This document shows positions 35,082 to 43,266 of a stretch of DNA of 64,000 nucleotides, piece by piece. This DNA is from Hymenobacter sp. DG25B (GTDB taxonomy: Bacteria; Bacteroidota; Bacteroidia; Cytophagales; Hymenobacteraceae): positions 2,666,001 to 2,730,000 of the forward strand of contig NZ_CP010054.1 in assembly GCF_000801315.1 (NCBI RefSeq), read 5' to 3'. Position 1 is the first letter of the stretch. Every line of letters starts with the position of its first letter. The notes beneath the pieces were generated by a model. It did not search any database. It was not told where the DNA came from and worked only from the letters and a program-made list of their open reading frames with translations. The translations under genes were made by a program, and so were the position numbers.

Positions 35082-37062
35082 CCTCCGTCAACTTTCCGGT
35101 GGTGCGCTGGCTCTGCTGCTCACTACCGCCGCCCTGGTACCTGCCGCCTGCGGCAACAAAGAGCCGGAAAAGGCTGCCCATAAGGCCCCGGCCGCTACTA
35201 CCGATGAAACCGGCCGCGTGAAGGTGGAACCGGGCTACTTCCTGTTTCCCATTAAACCCGGCAAGCCCAACTTCCTGGCGGGCAGCATGGGCGAGCTGCG
35301 CCCCAACCACTTCCACGGGGGCCTGGATATTAAAACCGATGGCCGCACCGATTTGCCCGTCTACGCCTCGGCCGATGGCTATATTTCCCGCCTCAAGCAG
35401 TCGTCGTTTGGCTACGGCAATGTGCTCTACATTACCCACCCCAACGGCCTGACGACGGTTTACGGCCACCTGAACCGCTTTCTGGGGCCGGTAGCCGATA
35501 CGTTGCGCGCCCGCCAGTATCAGAAGCAGACCTATGAGATAGAGCTGTTTTTCACCAAAGACCAGTTCCCGGTAAAGCGCGGCGACGTGGTGGCCCTGTC
35601 CGGCAACACCGGCGGCTCGGGCGGCCCGCACCTGCACTGGGAAGTGCGTGATGCCGAGGACAACCAGCTAAACCCCCTGCAGTGGGGTGGCTTCGCCGAG
35701 ATTCAGGACCACGTAGCGCCCTCCCTGCAGGCCTTTGCCGTGGAGCCGCTCAGCATTGACGCCCGCGTGCAGGGCCGCTTCGATAAAGCGGTTTTTGTGC
35801 CGAACCCGCTGCCCGGCCCCGGTGTAGCTACCGTCTGGAAAGACACCATTTCGGCGTTCGGCACGGTAGGCATCCTCCTGCAGGCTTTCGACCGCTACGA
35901 TAATGCCTGGAACAAAAACGGGCTGCAGCGGGTGGAAGTAAAGGTAAACGGACAGCCCCTGTACACCCACGAGGTAGATGGCGTGCCCTTCCCGGAAGGC
36001 TCGCGCGAAATCAATCAGCATGTGGACTACGAGTGGCAGAAAACCCACGGTCGCACCCTGGAAAAGCTGTTTGTTGATGATGGCAACAGCCTGAAAATGT
36101 ACACCACCGGCCCCAGCAAGGGTATGCTGAATGTGCAAGCCGGTAAGCTCTACGCCGTAGAAGTGCGCATGAGTGACTCCTACGGCAACACCACTCCGCT
36201 AAGCTTTGTGATTCGGGGTCAGGAACCCATGTATTTCAAAACCCGCAGCGCCGCCGTGAAGAAGCCGTCCCTGCGCTATGAAATCACCCGTAACATCCTG
36301 AAGGTAGTAGCTGCTGACCCCGACACGGCCCGCCAGGCCGGCAACCTTACCCTGTACCGCGGCAACCGCCTCCTGGAGCTGCGCCCCAGCTACACCGTGC
36401 AAAGCGAAAACGTGTACCTGTACGATTTGCGCGCCGGCCGCCCAGACTCCATACGCTTTGGCTCCGTTACCCGCCGCTTTGATCGGCAGGCCCTGATTCC
36501 CTCGGGCCAGGAGTTTGCCTTCTCCACCAGCAACATGCAGCTGGAGTTTAAGCCGCAAACGCTGTTTGATACCCTTTACCTGCAAACCAGCTACAAAGAA
36601 GGCCTCTGGACGGTGCAGAACCCACGGCAGCCCCTATATCAGCCCCTGCGCGTAACGCTTCGGCCGGAGCAGCCCGTTACTGACAAAGAGCGCTCCGCGG
36701 TATACCTGATTAATGCCCGTGGCGGCCGTTTGTACCAGGGCGGCAAGTGGGAAGGTGAAGCCATTTCGGTGCCGGTGAAAACCTACGGCTCGTTCCGCAT
36801 TCTGGCCGATACGCTGCCGCCTACGGCGCGCCTGGTGCGCAAGTCGCCGCAGGGGCTTACTTTTCAGGTGGGTGATAATCTCTCGGGGCTGGCCAGCTAT
36901 AAGCTGTACATCAACGGGCAGTGGCGCCTGCTGAAATACGAGTACAAGAATGCCACGCTGTTTACCGATCCGCAGGACCACACCGTGCCGCTGCGTGGCC
37001 CCGGGGAGTTGCACATTACCGATCAGGCAGGCAACCAGCGCGTCATCAAATTCACTATCTAG
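35065..37062 (+). CDS. M23 family metallopeptidase lipoprotein
   Basis: 665 residues. Lipobox VPAAC gives Cys29. The LytM domain has HFHGGLD (H84, D88), YGHL (H135) and HLHWE (H189, H191), a complete zinc site. The remaining 450 residues are beta-rich, with repeated Ig-like segments such as VGILLQAFDRYDNAWNKNGLQ and FQVGDNLSGLASYKLYINGQW. It probably cuts peptidoglycan crosslinks or serves as an activator in the periplasm. Its start lies inside the FAH gene, implying translational coupling. Ended by a hairpin at 37093. Confidence 0.9.
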   Translation: MWLLNNLRQLSGGALALLLTTAALVPAACGNKEPEKAAHKAPAATTDETGRVKVEPGYFLFPIKPGKPNFLAGSMGELRPNHFHGGLDIKTDGRTDLPVYASADGYISRLKQSSFGYGNVLYITHPNGLTTVYGHLNRFLGPVADTLRARQYQKQTYEIELFFTKDQFPVKRGDVVALSGNTGGSGGPHLHWEVRDAEDNQLNPLQWGGFAEIQDHVAPSLQAFAVEPLSIDARVQGRFDKAVFVPNPLPGPGVATVWKDTISAFGTVGILLQAFDRYDNAWNKNGLQRVEVKVNGQPLYTHEVDGVPFPEGSREINQHVDYEWQKTHGRTLEKLFVDDGNSLKMYTTGPSKGMLNVQAGKLYAVEVRMSDSYGNTTPLSFVIRGQEPMYFKTRSAAVKKPSLRYEITRNILKVVAADPDTARQAGNLTLYRGNRLLELRPSYTVQSENVYLYDLRAGRPDSIRFGSVTRRFDRQALIPSGQEFAFSTSNMQLEFKPQTLFDTLYLQTSYKEGLWTVQNPRQPLYQPLRVTLRPEQPVTDKERSAVYLINARGGRLYQGGKWEGEAISVPVKTYGSFRILADTLPPTARLVRKSPQGLTFQVGDNLSGLASYKLYINGQWRLLKYEYKNATLFTDPQDHTVPLRGPGELHITDQAGNQRVIKFTI

Positions 37063-37092
37063 CAGCCCAAGCGCTGCACACCGAGCACAGGC

Positions 37093-37136
37093 AAGGGCCG
37101 GCCAGCGGAAATTCTCCGACTGTGCCGGCCCTTTTC
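37093..37136 (+). terminator. terminator of the M23 gene
   Basis: AAGGGCCGGC pairs with GCCGGCCCTT, then TTTT, 31 bases after the stop. Confidence 0.7.
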
Positions 37137-37187
37137 GCGTAGAGCAACGCAGGCTGCTTTCTTTACCTTCTGATCAGAAACGTTACT

Positions 37188-37742
37188 ATGAAAACTCGTC
37201 GTCCTGTGCTGTTTGCGGCTGCGGCCGCGGCAGTGGGTGCGGCCGCCGTGGTGTACGCACGCACCCGCACGGCCCCGCTCCCCGTAGTACCCCACGTAGA
37301 TCTGAAACGCTACGCGGGCCTGTGGTATGAAATTGCCCGCCTGCCTACCCGCTACGAGCGGGACTGCGAGGCTGTAACGGCGGAGTACCACCTGCAGCCC
37401 GATGGCACCCTGCGCGTGCGCAACACCTGCCGCCGCAAAAGCCTGACCAGCCCCGAAGAATCGGCCACCGGCACCGCCCGTGTGGCAGACCGCCGCACCA
37501 ACGCCAAGCTGAAAGTGAGCTTTTTCTGGCCCTTCACCGGGGATTACTGGATTCTGGACCTGGAAGGCGACTATCAGTATGCGCTGGTAGGCGAGCCCAA
37601 ACGGGAAAACCTCTGGATTCTGTGCCGCCATCCGCATCTGGAGCGCAGCATCCGGGATAAGCTGGTGGCCAAGGCGCGCACGCTGGGTTTTCCGGTAGAA
37701 AAGCTGATTTTTACGCCTCAGCCCGTTTCCGAAAAACCCTAA
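37188..37742 (+). CDS. lipocalin family protein (Blc-like)
   Basis: 184 residues. The N-terminus is a hydrophobic anchor or signal (residues 7-24) without a lipobox Cys. The bacterial lipocalin motifs are seen in order: LKRYAGLWYEIARLPTRYE (GxW), TAEYHLQPDGTLRVRN, and LDLEGDYQYALVGEPKRENLWILCR. Blc-type proteins bind fatty acids or lysophospholipids at the envelope. It is followed after nine bases by bcp, so both are probably one transcript. Confidence 0.88.
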   Translation: MKTRRPVLFAAAAAAVGAAAVVYARTRTAPLPVVPHVDLKRYAGLWYEIARLPTRYERDCEAVTAEYHLQPDGTLRVRNTCRRKSLTSPEESATGTARVADRRTNAKLKVSFFWPFTGDYWILDLEGDYQYALVGEPKRENLWILCRHPHLERSIRDKLVAKARTLGFPVEKLIFTPQPVSEKP

Positions 37743-37751
37743 ACCTTCCTG

Positions 37752-38198
37752 ATGGATCTGCAACCCGGCGCTCCTGCCCCCGATTTCGAAGCCATTGACC
37801 AAAACGGCATTCTGCATCGCCTCGCTGATTACCGCGGCCGCAAAGTGGCGCTGTATTTCTACCCCAAAGACGATACCAGCGGCTGCACGGCCCAGGCCTG
37901 CAACCTGCGTGACAACCAGGCGGCCCTCACCAGCGCCGGCATTCAGGTACTGGGCGTCAGCATCGACAGCGGGAAGTCGCACCAGAAATTTGCTGCCAAA
38001 TACGACCTACCCTTCCCTTTGCTGGTAGATGAGGACAAGAAAATAGTGCAGGACTACGGCGTGTGGCAGGAAAAATCCATGTACGGCCGCAAGTACATGG
38101 GCACCATGCGCCATACCTTCCTCATTGATGAGAATGGCTTGATTGAGAAGGTCATTACCAAAGTAGACACCAAAAACCACGCGGCGCAGCTGCTGTAG
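37752..38198 (+). CDS. bcp: thioredoxin-dependent thiol peroxidase
   Basis: 148 residues, the usual Bcp/PrxQ length. The motif YPKDDTSGCTAQAC places the peroxidatic C45 and resolving C50 five residues apart, typical for this class. FLIDENGLIEKV is the conserved C-terminal strand. It reduces hydrogen peroxide and lipid hydroperoxides using thioredoxin in the cytoplasm. Its coupling with the lipocalin suggests an envelope-lipid oxidation theme, which is inference. A terminator follows. Confidence 0.93.
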   Translation: MDLQPGAPAPDFEAIDQNGILHRLADYRGRKVALYFYPKDDTSGCTAQACNLRDNQAALTSAGIQVLGVSIDSGKSHQKFAAKYDLPFPLLVDEDKKIVQDYGVWQEKSMYGRKYMGTMRHTFLIDENGLIEKVITKVDTKNHAAQLL

Positions 38199-38218
38199 GG
38201 CCGGTGCGGCTACTATCT

Positions 38219-38258
38219 CCCCTGTTGACTGCTTCTGGTAGCTGACAGGGGATTTTTA
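38219..38258 (+). terminator. terminator after bcp
   Basis: TCCCCTGT pairs with ACAGGGGA, followed by TTTTTAT. Confidence 0.65.
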
Positions 38259-38319
38259 TGTGTATTCAGGCGCCGGGAGGCAGAAACCGCCGGAATTCTG
38301 TGGTCATTACAAAGAAGGA

Positions 38320-38350
38320 TTTCCGCCTCCGGCGAAGCTTGCTACCTTTG
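38320..38350 (+). promoter_or_regulatory. promoter of the transketolase N gene
   Basis: TTTC (38320-38323), 19 bases, perfect TACCTTTG (38343-38350). The start codon at 38381 follows after a leader of about 25 bases and rules out the longer frame from 38258. Confidence 0.6.
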
Positions 38351-38380
38351 CCCAAGCAACCACCTTCTCCTTCCGTACCC

Positions 38381-39268
38381 ATGTCGCAGGATACTTCCCT
38401 CGCCGCCCAGGCTACCGCCAACCCAAAAACCATTGCTGAGCTGCAACAGATTGCCGCTCAGGTGCGCCGCGACATCGTGCGCATGGTGCACGCCGTAAAC
38501 TCGGGCCACCCCGGTGGTTCCCTCGGCTGCACCGATTTGCTGGTTGCCCTGTATTTCCGGGTGATGAAGCATGACCCCAGCTTCTCGATGAACGGCGTGG
38601 GCGAAGATCTGTTTTTCCTGTCTAATGGGCACATTTCGCCGGTATTCTACTCCGTACTGGCCCGCTCCGGCTACTTTCCGGTAAGTGAGCTGGCTACTTT
38701 CCGCAAGCTGAACTCCCGTTTGCAGGGCCACCCCGCCACCCACGAGCACCTGCCCGGTATTCGCATTGCCTCGGGCTCCCTGGGTCAGGGCCTGAGTGTA
38801 GCCACCGGCGCGGCCCAGGCTAAAAAACTGAACGGCGACGACCGCACCGTCTATGTGCTGATGGGTGACGGCGAACTGGAAGAAGGCCAGGTATGGGAAG
38901 CAGCCATGTACGCCCCGCATCATAAAGTAGATAACCTCATTGCCTTTGTAGACCGCAACGGCCAGCAGATAGACGGCCCCACTGATAAAGTTGGCGGCCT
39001 CGGCGACCTGCGCGCTAAGTTCGAGGCCTTCAACTGGCTGGTGCTGGAAACCGATGGCAACGACCTGACCAAGCTGATAGCTACCATTGAAGAGGCACAA
39101 GGCCTGCTGGGCCAGGGCAAACCCGTAATGGTGCTGATGGACACCCAGATGGGCTTCGGCGTTGATTTCATGATGGGCTCGCACAAATGGCACGGCGTAG
39201 CGCCCAACAACGAGCAGCTGGAAATTGCCCTGCAGCAGCTCATCGTAGAGCACGGCAGCGACTACTAA
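38381..39268 (+). CDS. transketolase, N-terminal subunit
   Basis: 295 residues from the ATG at 38381 (MSQDTSLAAQATAN). The thiamine diphosphate domain shows HAVNSGHPGGSLG, LSNGHISPVFYSVLA, SGSLGQGLSVATGAAQA and the GDGELEEGQVWEAAMYA motif with the metal-binding Asp and Asn region. It is the N half of a split transketolase; the C half is at 41326, 2.06 kb away, instead of adjacent as usual. The pair exchanges two-carbon units in the pentose phosphate pathway. Confidence 0.93.
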   Translation: MSQDTSLAAQATANPKTIAELQQIAAQVRRDIVRMVHAVNSGHPGGSLGCTDLLVALYFRVMKHDPSFSMNGVGEDLFFLSNGHISPVFYSVLARSGYFPVSELATFRKLNSRLQGHPATHEHLPGIRIASGSLGQGLSVATGAAQAKKLNGDDRTVYVLMGDGELEEGQVWEAAMYAPHHKVDNLIAFVDRNGQQIDGPTDKVGGLGDLRAKFEAFNWLVLETDGNDLTKLIATIEEAQGLLGQGKPVMVLMDTQMGFGVDFMMGSHKWHGVAPNNEQLEIALQQLIVEHGSDY

Positions 39269-39397
39269 GCCCTTTTCAGTAAATCCAATACTGCGGCGAA
39301 AATCCTACCGTTTCTTCTGCAGCAGCTAGTATATTACTGAACCGAGATACCGGCCTGCCTCCAGGGGGCGGGCCACTCGGGGGCTTGGGCTTGTTCT

Positions 39398-40807
39398 ATG
39401 CGCTATCCACCGGTTTTCCTGCGGTACCTCCTGATTTTCTGCGCCCTGTTGCTGGGGAGCAGTAGCCTGCATGCCCAGAACCAGCCTTCGGTGAAGACTC
39501 GCACCACGCGTATTCTGTTTTTGCTGGATGCCTCGGGTTCTATGCTGGCGCCCTGGGAAGGCGAGCCGCGCATGGAAGTGGCCAAACGCCTGCTGGCGAA
39601 AATGGCTGATTCTCTCAACGCCTACCCTAATCTGGAGCTGGGCCTGCGGGTGTATGGCCATTTGCACGATAAATCGGAGAACAACTGCGAAGACTCGCGG
39701 CTGGAGGTGCCGTTTGCCGCCAAGAATGCCCGCGCTATCAAGGACAAGCTCAAGCAGATAACGCCGCAGGGCAATACGCCCATTACGTATTCCCTGATGC
39801 AGTCGGCCGGCGACTTCCCCACGGACAAGAACAGCCGCAACGTCCTGATTCTGATTACCGACGGGCTGGAATCCTGCAAGGGCGACCCTTGTGCCACCTC
39901 CATTGCCCTGCAGCGCAAGCGGGTGTTTCTGAAGCCTTTCGTCATCGGCATTGGCGCCGAGCATGAGTTTGGCAAGCAGCTGGAATGCCTGGGCCAGTAC
40001 TACAACGCGGCCGATGTGAAAACTTTCCGCACCATCCTCAACGATGTTATTGCGCAAACGCTGGCCAAAACCACCGTGGCCATTAACCTGACGGATGCCG
40101 ATGGCCGGCCCGTGGAAACCAACGTGAACCTCACCTTCATCAACAACATCACCGGGGCCATTGAGTACAACTACGTGCACTACCGCGACGACAAGGGCAA
40201 GCCCGATGCCCTCGACATCGACCCGCTGCAGAGCTACGACTTAGTCATTAATACCGTACCTGCCCTGCGCGCCAATAACCTGCAGCTAAAGCCCGGCAAG
40301 GCCAATGTGCTGTCGTTTAAGTCGCCGAGGGGCACGTTGTGGCTGCAGTCGCCGCCGCTCTCGCCCAACCCGTATGGTACCATGCAGGCCGTCATCCGGC
40401 AGGCCGGGGAACCCGCCACGCTGGTGGCGCGCACCTTCGGCAACCGGCAAAAGCTGCTCACGGGCAAGTATGAAGTGGAAATCCTGACGCTGCCGCGCAT
40501 CACCCGCCACATTACCATTCGCCAGGGTCAGGAAACCGTGGTAACCTACGATGCGCCCGGCACCCTGAATATCATTACCGATCTGAAAGGCTACGGCAGC
40601 ATTTACCGCCTCAACCAGGATGACTCCCAGACGTGGATTTACAACCTGCCGGAAGGCGGCAGCAGCAAAATGAATGTGCCGCTGCAACCAGGAAATTACC
40701 GACTGGTGTTCCGCTCCAAAAATGCCACCGGCAGCAAGTTTTCCGACGCTCGCACATTTACGATTAAATCGGGGCAGACTACGTCGGTTAGCCTGTTTGG
40801 AAAATGA
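39398..40807 (+). CDS. secreted VWA-domain protein
   Basis: 469 residues. A signal peptide (to about LHAQ, residue 27) is followed by a von Willebrand A domain with the MIDAS sequence DASGS (D44, S46, S48), TPITYSLMQSA and ILITDGLESCKGDPC. The C-terminal 240 residues are beta-rich and look like two or three Ig/carboxypeptidase-regulatory-like modules. It probably binds a protein or metal ligand in the periplasm. Its position between the two transketolase genes has no metabolic logic. Stop lies 12 bases before the left end of the GIY-YIG unit. Confidence 0.82.
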   Translation: MRYPPVFLRYLLIFCALLLGSSSLHAQNQPSVKTRTTRILFLLDASGSMLAPWEGEPRMEVAKRLLAKMADSLNAYPNLELGLRVYGHLHDKSENNCEDSRLEVPFAAKNARAIKDKLKQITPQGNTPITYSLMQSAGDFPTDKNSRNVLILITDGLESCKGDPCATSIALQRKRVFLKPFVIGIGAEHEFGKQLECLGQYYNAADVKTFRTILNDVIAQTLAKTTVAINLTDADGRPVETNVNLTFINNITGAIEYNYVHYRDDKGKPDALDIDPLQSYDLVINTVPALRANNLQLKPGKANVLSFKSPRGTLWLQSPPLSPNPYGTMQAVIRQAGEPATLVARTFGNRQKLLTGKYEVEILTLPRITRHITIRQGQETVVTYDAPGTLNIITDLKGYGSIYRLNQDDSQTWIYNLPEGGSSKMNVPLQPGNYRLVFRSKNATGSKFSDARTFTIKSGQTTSVSLFGK

Positions 40808-40818
40808 TAAAGTCGTTT

Positions 40819-41271
40819 GTCATCCTGAGTGCAGCGCAGCAGAGTGAAGGACCTTCCTCACCTAAGTGACCAGCCTGATTCAACTCCCTTAACAGCATGT
40901 TGGCGCATCAGTATTATGTATCTATCGTCACCAATCCGGCCAAAACCACCGTGTACATTGGCGTGACGAATGATATACGGCGCCGCATTCAGGAGCATTT
41001 TGAAAACCGCGGCAACCGCAACACCTTTGCCGGGCGCTACTTTTGCTACAACCTGATGCATTATGAGTTTTTCGAGCACGCCGAAGGTGCCATTGCCCGC
41101 GAGAAGGAAATCAAAGGCTGGACCAGAGCTAAAAAAGATGCGCTGGTTGCCGCCAAAAATCCGCAGTGGCTTACGCTGAATTACGCGGAGTTGTGAGGTG
41201 AGAGCATTGAATTGGCCTGGTCACTTAAATGAGGAAGGTCCTTCACTCCGCTGCGCTGCACTCAGGATGAC
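40819..41271. mobile_element. 453-bp unit: GIY-YIG gene between 54-bp inverted repeats
   Basis: The left end 40819-40872 and right end 41218-41271 are inverted copies matching at 51 of 54 positions, both beginning outward with GTCATCCTGAGTGCAGCGCA. They enclose only the GIY-YIG gene. The outermost core resembles the gene-less repeats at 7353 and 47218. No clear target duplication was seen at the borders. It looks like a small self-contained mobile unit inserted between the transketolase genes; transposition itself is inferred. Confidence 0.8.
40897..41196 (+). CDS. small GIY-YIG nuclease-family protein
   Basis: 99 residues, essentially one GIY-YIG domain of the YhbQ/UPF0213-like group. YYVSIV at 6-11 and TVYIGVTNDI at 18-27 are the two signature strands, followed by the conserved arginines in IRRRIQEH and the glutamate region AREKEIKGW near 68-75. 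Related domains nick DNA using a divalent metal. No separate DNA-binding domain is visible, so recognition might come from the flanking repeats themselves, as inferred from their tight association. Start and stop lie 24 and 21 bases from the repeat ends. Confidence 0.9.
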   Translation: MLAHQYYVSIVTNPAKTTVYIGVTNDIRRRIQEHFENRGNRNTFAGRYFCYNLMHYEFFEHAEGAIAREKEIKGWTRAKKDALVAAKNPQWLTLNYAEL

Positions 41272-41325
41272 AGAATAAACAACGACAAACAAGTCCCCAA
41301 GACCCTAAGTACTTAAGAACCCAAC

Positions 41326-42282
41326 ATGAAAGACTTCCCCTACACCGAATCGAAAGACACACGCTCCGGCTTTGGGGCGGGCCTGCACGAGCTGGGCAAA
41401 ACCAACCCCAACGTGGTAGCCCTCTGCGCTGACCTCATCGGCTCCCTGAAAATGGATGCCTTTGTAAAGGACTTCCCCGAGCGGTTTTTCCAGGTGGGCA
41501 TTGCCGAAGCCAACATGATGGGGCTGGCCGCCGGCCTCACCATTGGGGGTAAAATTCCCTTTACGGGCACCTTCGCCAACTTTAGCACCGGCCGCGTGTA
41601 CGACCAGATTCGGCAGAGCATTGCCTACTCCGGCAAAAACGTGAAAATCTGCGCTTCGCACGCCGGCCTCACGCTGGGCGAAGACGGCGCCACCCACCAG
41701 ATTCTGGAAGATGTGGGCATGATGAAAATGCTGCCCCACATGTGCGTTATCAACCCCTGCGACTACAACCAGACCAAAGCCGCCACCCTGGCCATAGCCG
41801 AGTACGAAGGCCCCGTGTACCTGCGCTTCGGCCGCCCCGTGGTGCCCAACTTCACCCCGGCGGACCAGGAGTTTGAAATCGGCAAAGGTGTGCTGCTGAA
41901 CGAAGGCACCGACGTAAGCATTTTTGCCACCGGCCACCTGGTGTGGAAAGCCATTCTGGCCGGCAAGCTGCTGGCAGAGAAAGGTATCAACGCAGAAATC
42001 ATCAACATCCACACCATCAAGCCCCTGGATGCGCAGATGATTCTGGAGTCGGCGCGTAAAACGCGCTGCGTGGTTACCGCTGAAGAGCACCAGATGAACG
42101 GCGGCCTCGGCGACTCCGTGGCCCAGCTGCTGGCCCGCGAAGAGCCTCTGCCCCTGGAAATGGTAGCCGTGAACGACTCCTTCGGTGAATCCGGCACGCC
42201 CGATCAGCTAATGGAGAAATATGGCTTGAACGAAACTGCTATTATGGCGGCGGTGGAGAAGGTAATGGCGCGGCGGAAGTAA
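41326..42282 (+). CDS. transketolase, C-terminal subunit
   Basis: 318 residues. The pyrimidine-binding domain is shown by DSRSGFGAGLHELG-like opening (TRSGFGAGLHELGKTNPNVVALCADL), the catalytic-base glutamate in VGIAEANMMGLAAGL, FANFSTGRVYDQIRQS and HAGLTLGEDGATHQ. The C-terminal transketolase domain contains YLRFGRPVVPNF and VTAEEHQMNGGLGD. It completes the enzyme encoded in part at 38381. The intervening insertion raises the question whether it now has its own promoter; none obvious is seen between 41272 and 41325. A terminator follows. Confidence 0.93.
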   Translation: MKDFPYTESKDTRSGFGAGLHELGKTNPNVVALCADLIGSLKMDAFVKDFPERFFQVGIAEANMMGLAAGLTIGGKIPFTGTFANFSTGRVYDQIRQSIAYSGKNVKICASHAGLTLGEDGATHQILEDVGMMKMLPHMCVINPCDYNQTKAATLAIAEYEGPVYLRFGRPVVPNFTPADQEFEIGKGVLLNEGTDVSIFATGHLVWKAILAGKLLAEKGINAEIINIHTIKPLDAQMILESARKTRCVVTAEEHQMNGGLGDSVAQLLAREEPLPLEMVAVNDSFGESGTPDQLMEKYGLNETAIMAAVEKVMARRK

Positions 42283-42298
42283 TATATAATTGTGTTCG

Positions 42299-42340
42299 AA
42301 AAAGCCCCAGCAGCTAAGGAAGTTGTTGGGGCTTTTTTTA
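42299..42340 (+). terminator. terminator of the transketolase C gene
   Basis: AAAAAGCCCCA pairs with TGGGGCTTTTTT, with extra CAGCT/AGTTG pairing inside and a long T run. Confidence 0.85.
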
Positions 42341-42525
42341 TGAATAACGAACAGGGCTTTATACAGGTTGGGAAATAGAATTTCGTCTGCCCATAACCGC
42401 TGTTGATTGAAAATATTTTGATGAATTTAAGTACAAATGTTGATAGTTATTCGTCTGACCAAGCTGAAGCTGAGATTTGCAATTAGCTGATGTTACAATG
42501 TCTTGCCCAACTTGCATAAAACCCA

Positions 42526-43157
42526 ATGTTGCCTGCTGTTTTTCTCACCGTCATCTTTTGTATGTGTCCCAAACTAATTTTCCGTCAAAGTCAATTTTAT
42601 ATTTTGTCTTTGCAAAATCGGTAAGCAAAATTCCGTCGCCTTCAAGTTTAAATTCTTCTTCGTTGTCTATACTTACAAAAATGTCTGCACCACCAAACTC
42701 CCATTTTTTATTTCCGTCTTTGTCAAGTTTTGTCACTTGAAGTTCTCCGTGTATAATGTAATCGTTTTGTTGTTTAAATATTTGAAAACAGGTTGCTTGG
42801 TCAGCTTGTGTTTTCCATTTTAAATAAAGGTCAGGAAGTGTCAAGCAAAATATTGTGTCGCAACAACAGAGCAATAATCGGTCGTTGTCAAGAAGCGACG
42901 AATTTTGATGAACGCCTGTCGCACCTCCTGAACCGATAACAATGCAACTGTTAATAATTTGGTCGCCTTTGTAAATTTTTACTCCGTGTTTGGAAGTAGG
43001 ATATTCCGTTGCTCCGTCACCAAAGTAATGTTTTGAATAATTGAAATGATTGTCTGACGAGCCAAACTTATAGGTCGGTTCGTTAACCACTTCTAATGTC
43101 AAGTCTTTATAGTGATAACTGTTCATTTTTGGGTCGTCCTAAAATAGCAGGCAACAT
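42526..43157 (-). mobile_element. AT-rich gene cassette with 17-bp inverted ends
   Basis: The sequence at 42526-42542 and its inverted copy at 43141-43157 match in 16 of 17 bases (core ATGTTGCCTGCT). They bracket one AT-rich gene very closely: 8 bases lie between the left end and the stop, 14 between the start codon and the right end. The composition contrasts sharply with both flanks. The arrangement suggests a gene captured as a unit, with the nearby tyrosine recombinase as the natural suspect. Confidence 0.55.
42551..43126 (-). CDS. AT-rich cassette protein of unknown function
   Basis: 191 residues, soluble, not recognised. Sequence shows repeated beta-hairpin-like stretches (VKIYKGDQIINSCIVIGSGG, LLLCCCDTIFCLTLPDLYLKW, VTKLDKDGNKKWEFGGADIF, YKIDFDGKLVWDTYK), the last ones resembling the WD/PQQ-like blade pattern D-x-D-G-K-x-x-W. 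Codon use is strongly AT-biased and unlike the surroundings, pointing to recent transfer. It is transcribed in the same direction as the recombinase operon upstream and could be read from it. Confidence 0.7.
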   Translation of the reverse strand: MNSYHYKDLTLEVVNEPTYKFGSSDNHFNYSKHYFGDGATEYPTSKHGVKIYKGDQIINSCIVIGSGGATGVHQNSSLLDNDRLLLCCCDTIFCLTLPDLYLKWKTQADQATCFQIFKQQNDYIIHGELQVTKLDKDGNKKWEFGGADIFVSIDNEEEFKLEGDGILLTDFAKTKYKIDFDGKLVWDTYKR

Positions 43158-43217
43158 CTGTGTTTACGAAAGTATCCCATCCTCGGAGTTTCGGGAACCG
43201 GCGTTCTGTACGAAGCT

Positions 43218-43260
43218 AACTTTCGGGAAGCAGTATAAAGGAGCCTGCTTCCCGAAAGTT
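43218..43260. repeat. perfect 16-bp hairpin beside the recombinase gene
   Basis: Arms 43218-43233 and 43245-43260 (AACTTTCGGGAAGCAG and its complement) surround 11 bases. The inner motif TTTCGGGAA also occurs as a direct copy at 43189-43197. No T run follows on either strand. It sits 6 bases beyond the recombinase stop and 60 bases from the cassette end, so it is a candidate recombinase binding site, or else a simple RNA hairpin protecting the transcript end. Confidence 0.8.
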
Positions 43261-43266
43261 GATTCA

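Noticed and set aside
40819..41271. Classical insertion sequence or homing endonuclease in an intron
   Set aside because: No transposase, no self-splicing intron features and no interrupted host gene; the unit lies wholly between genes.
42504..42536. GCCCAAC near GTTGCCT, resembling the ends of an integron attC site
   Set aside because: The second element does not fit GTTRRRY, the site would be only about 30 bases, and the recombinase lacks the IntI-specific loop.
43218..43260. Hairpin read as the terminator of the recombinase operon
   Set aside because: No T run follows on either strand; kept instead as a repeat of unknown function, although an RNA role is not excluded.
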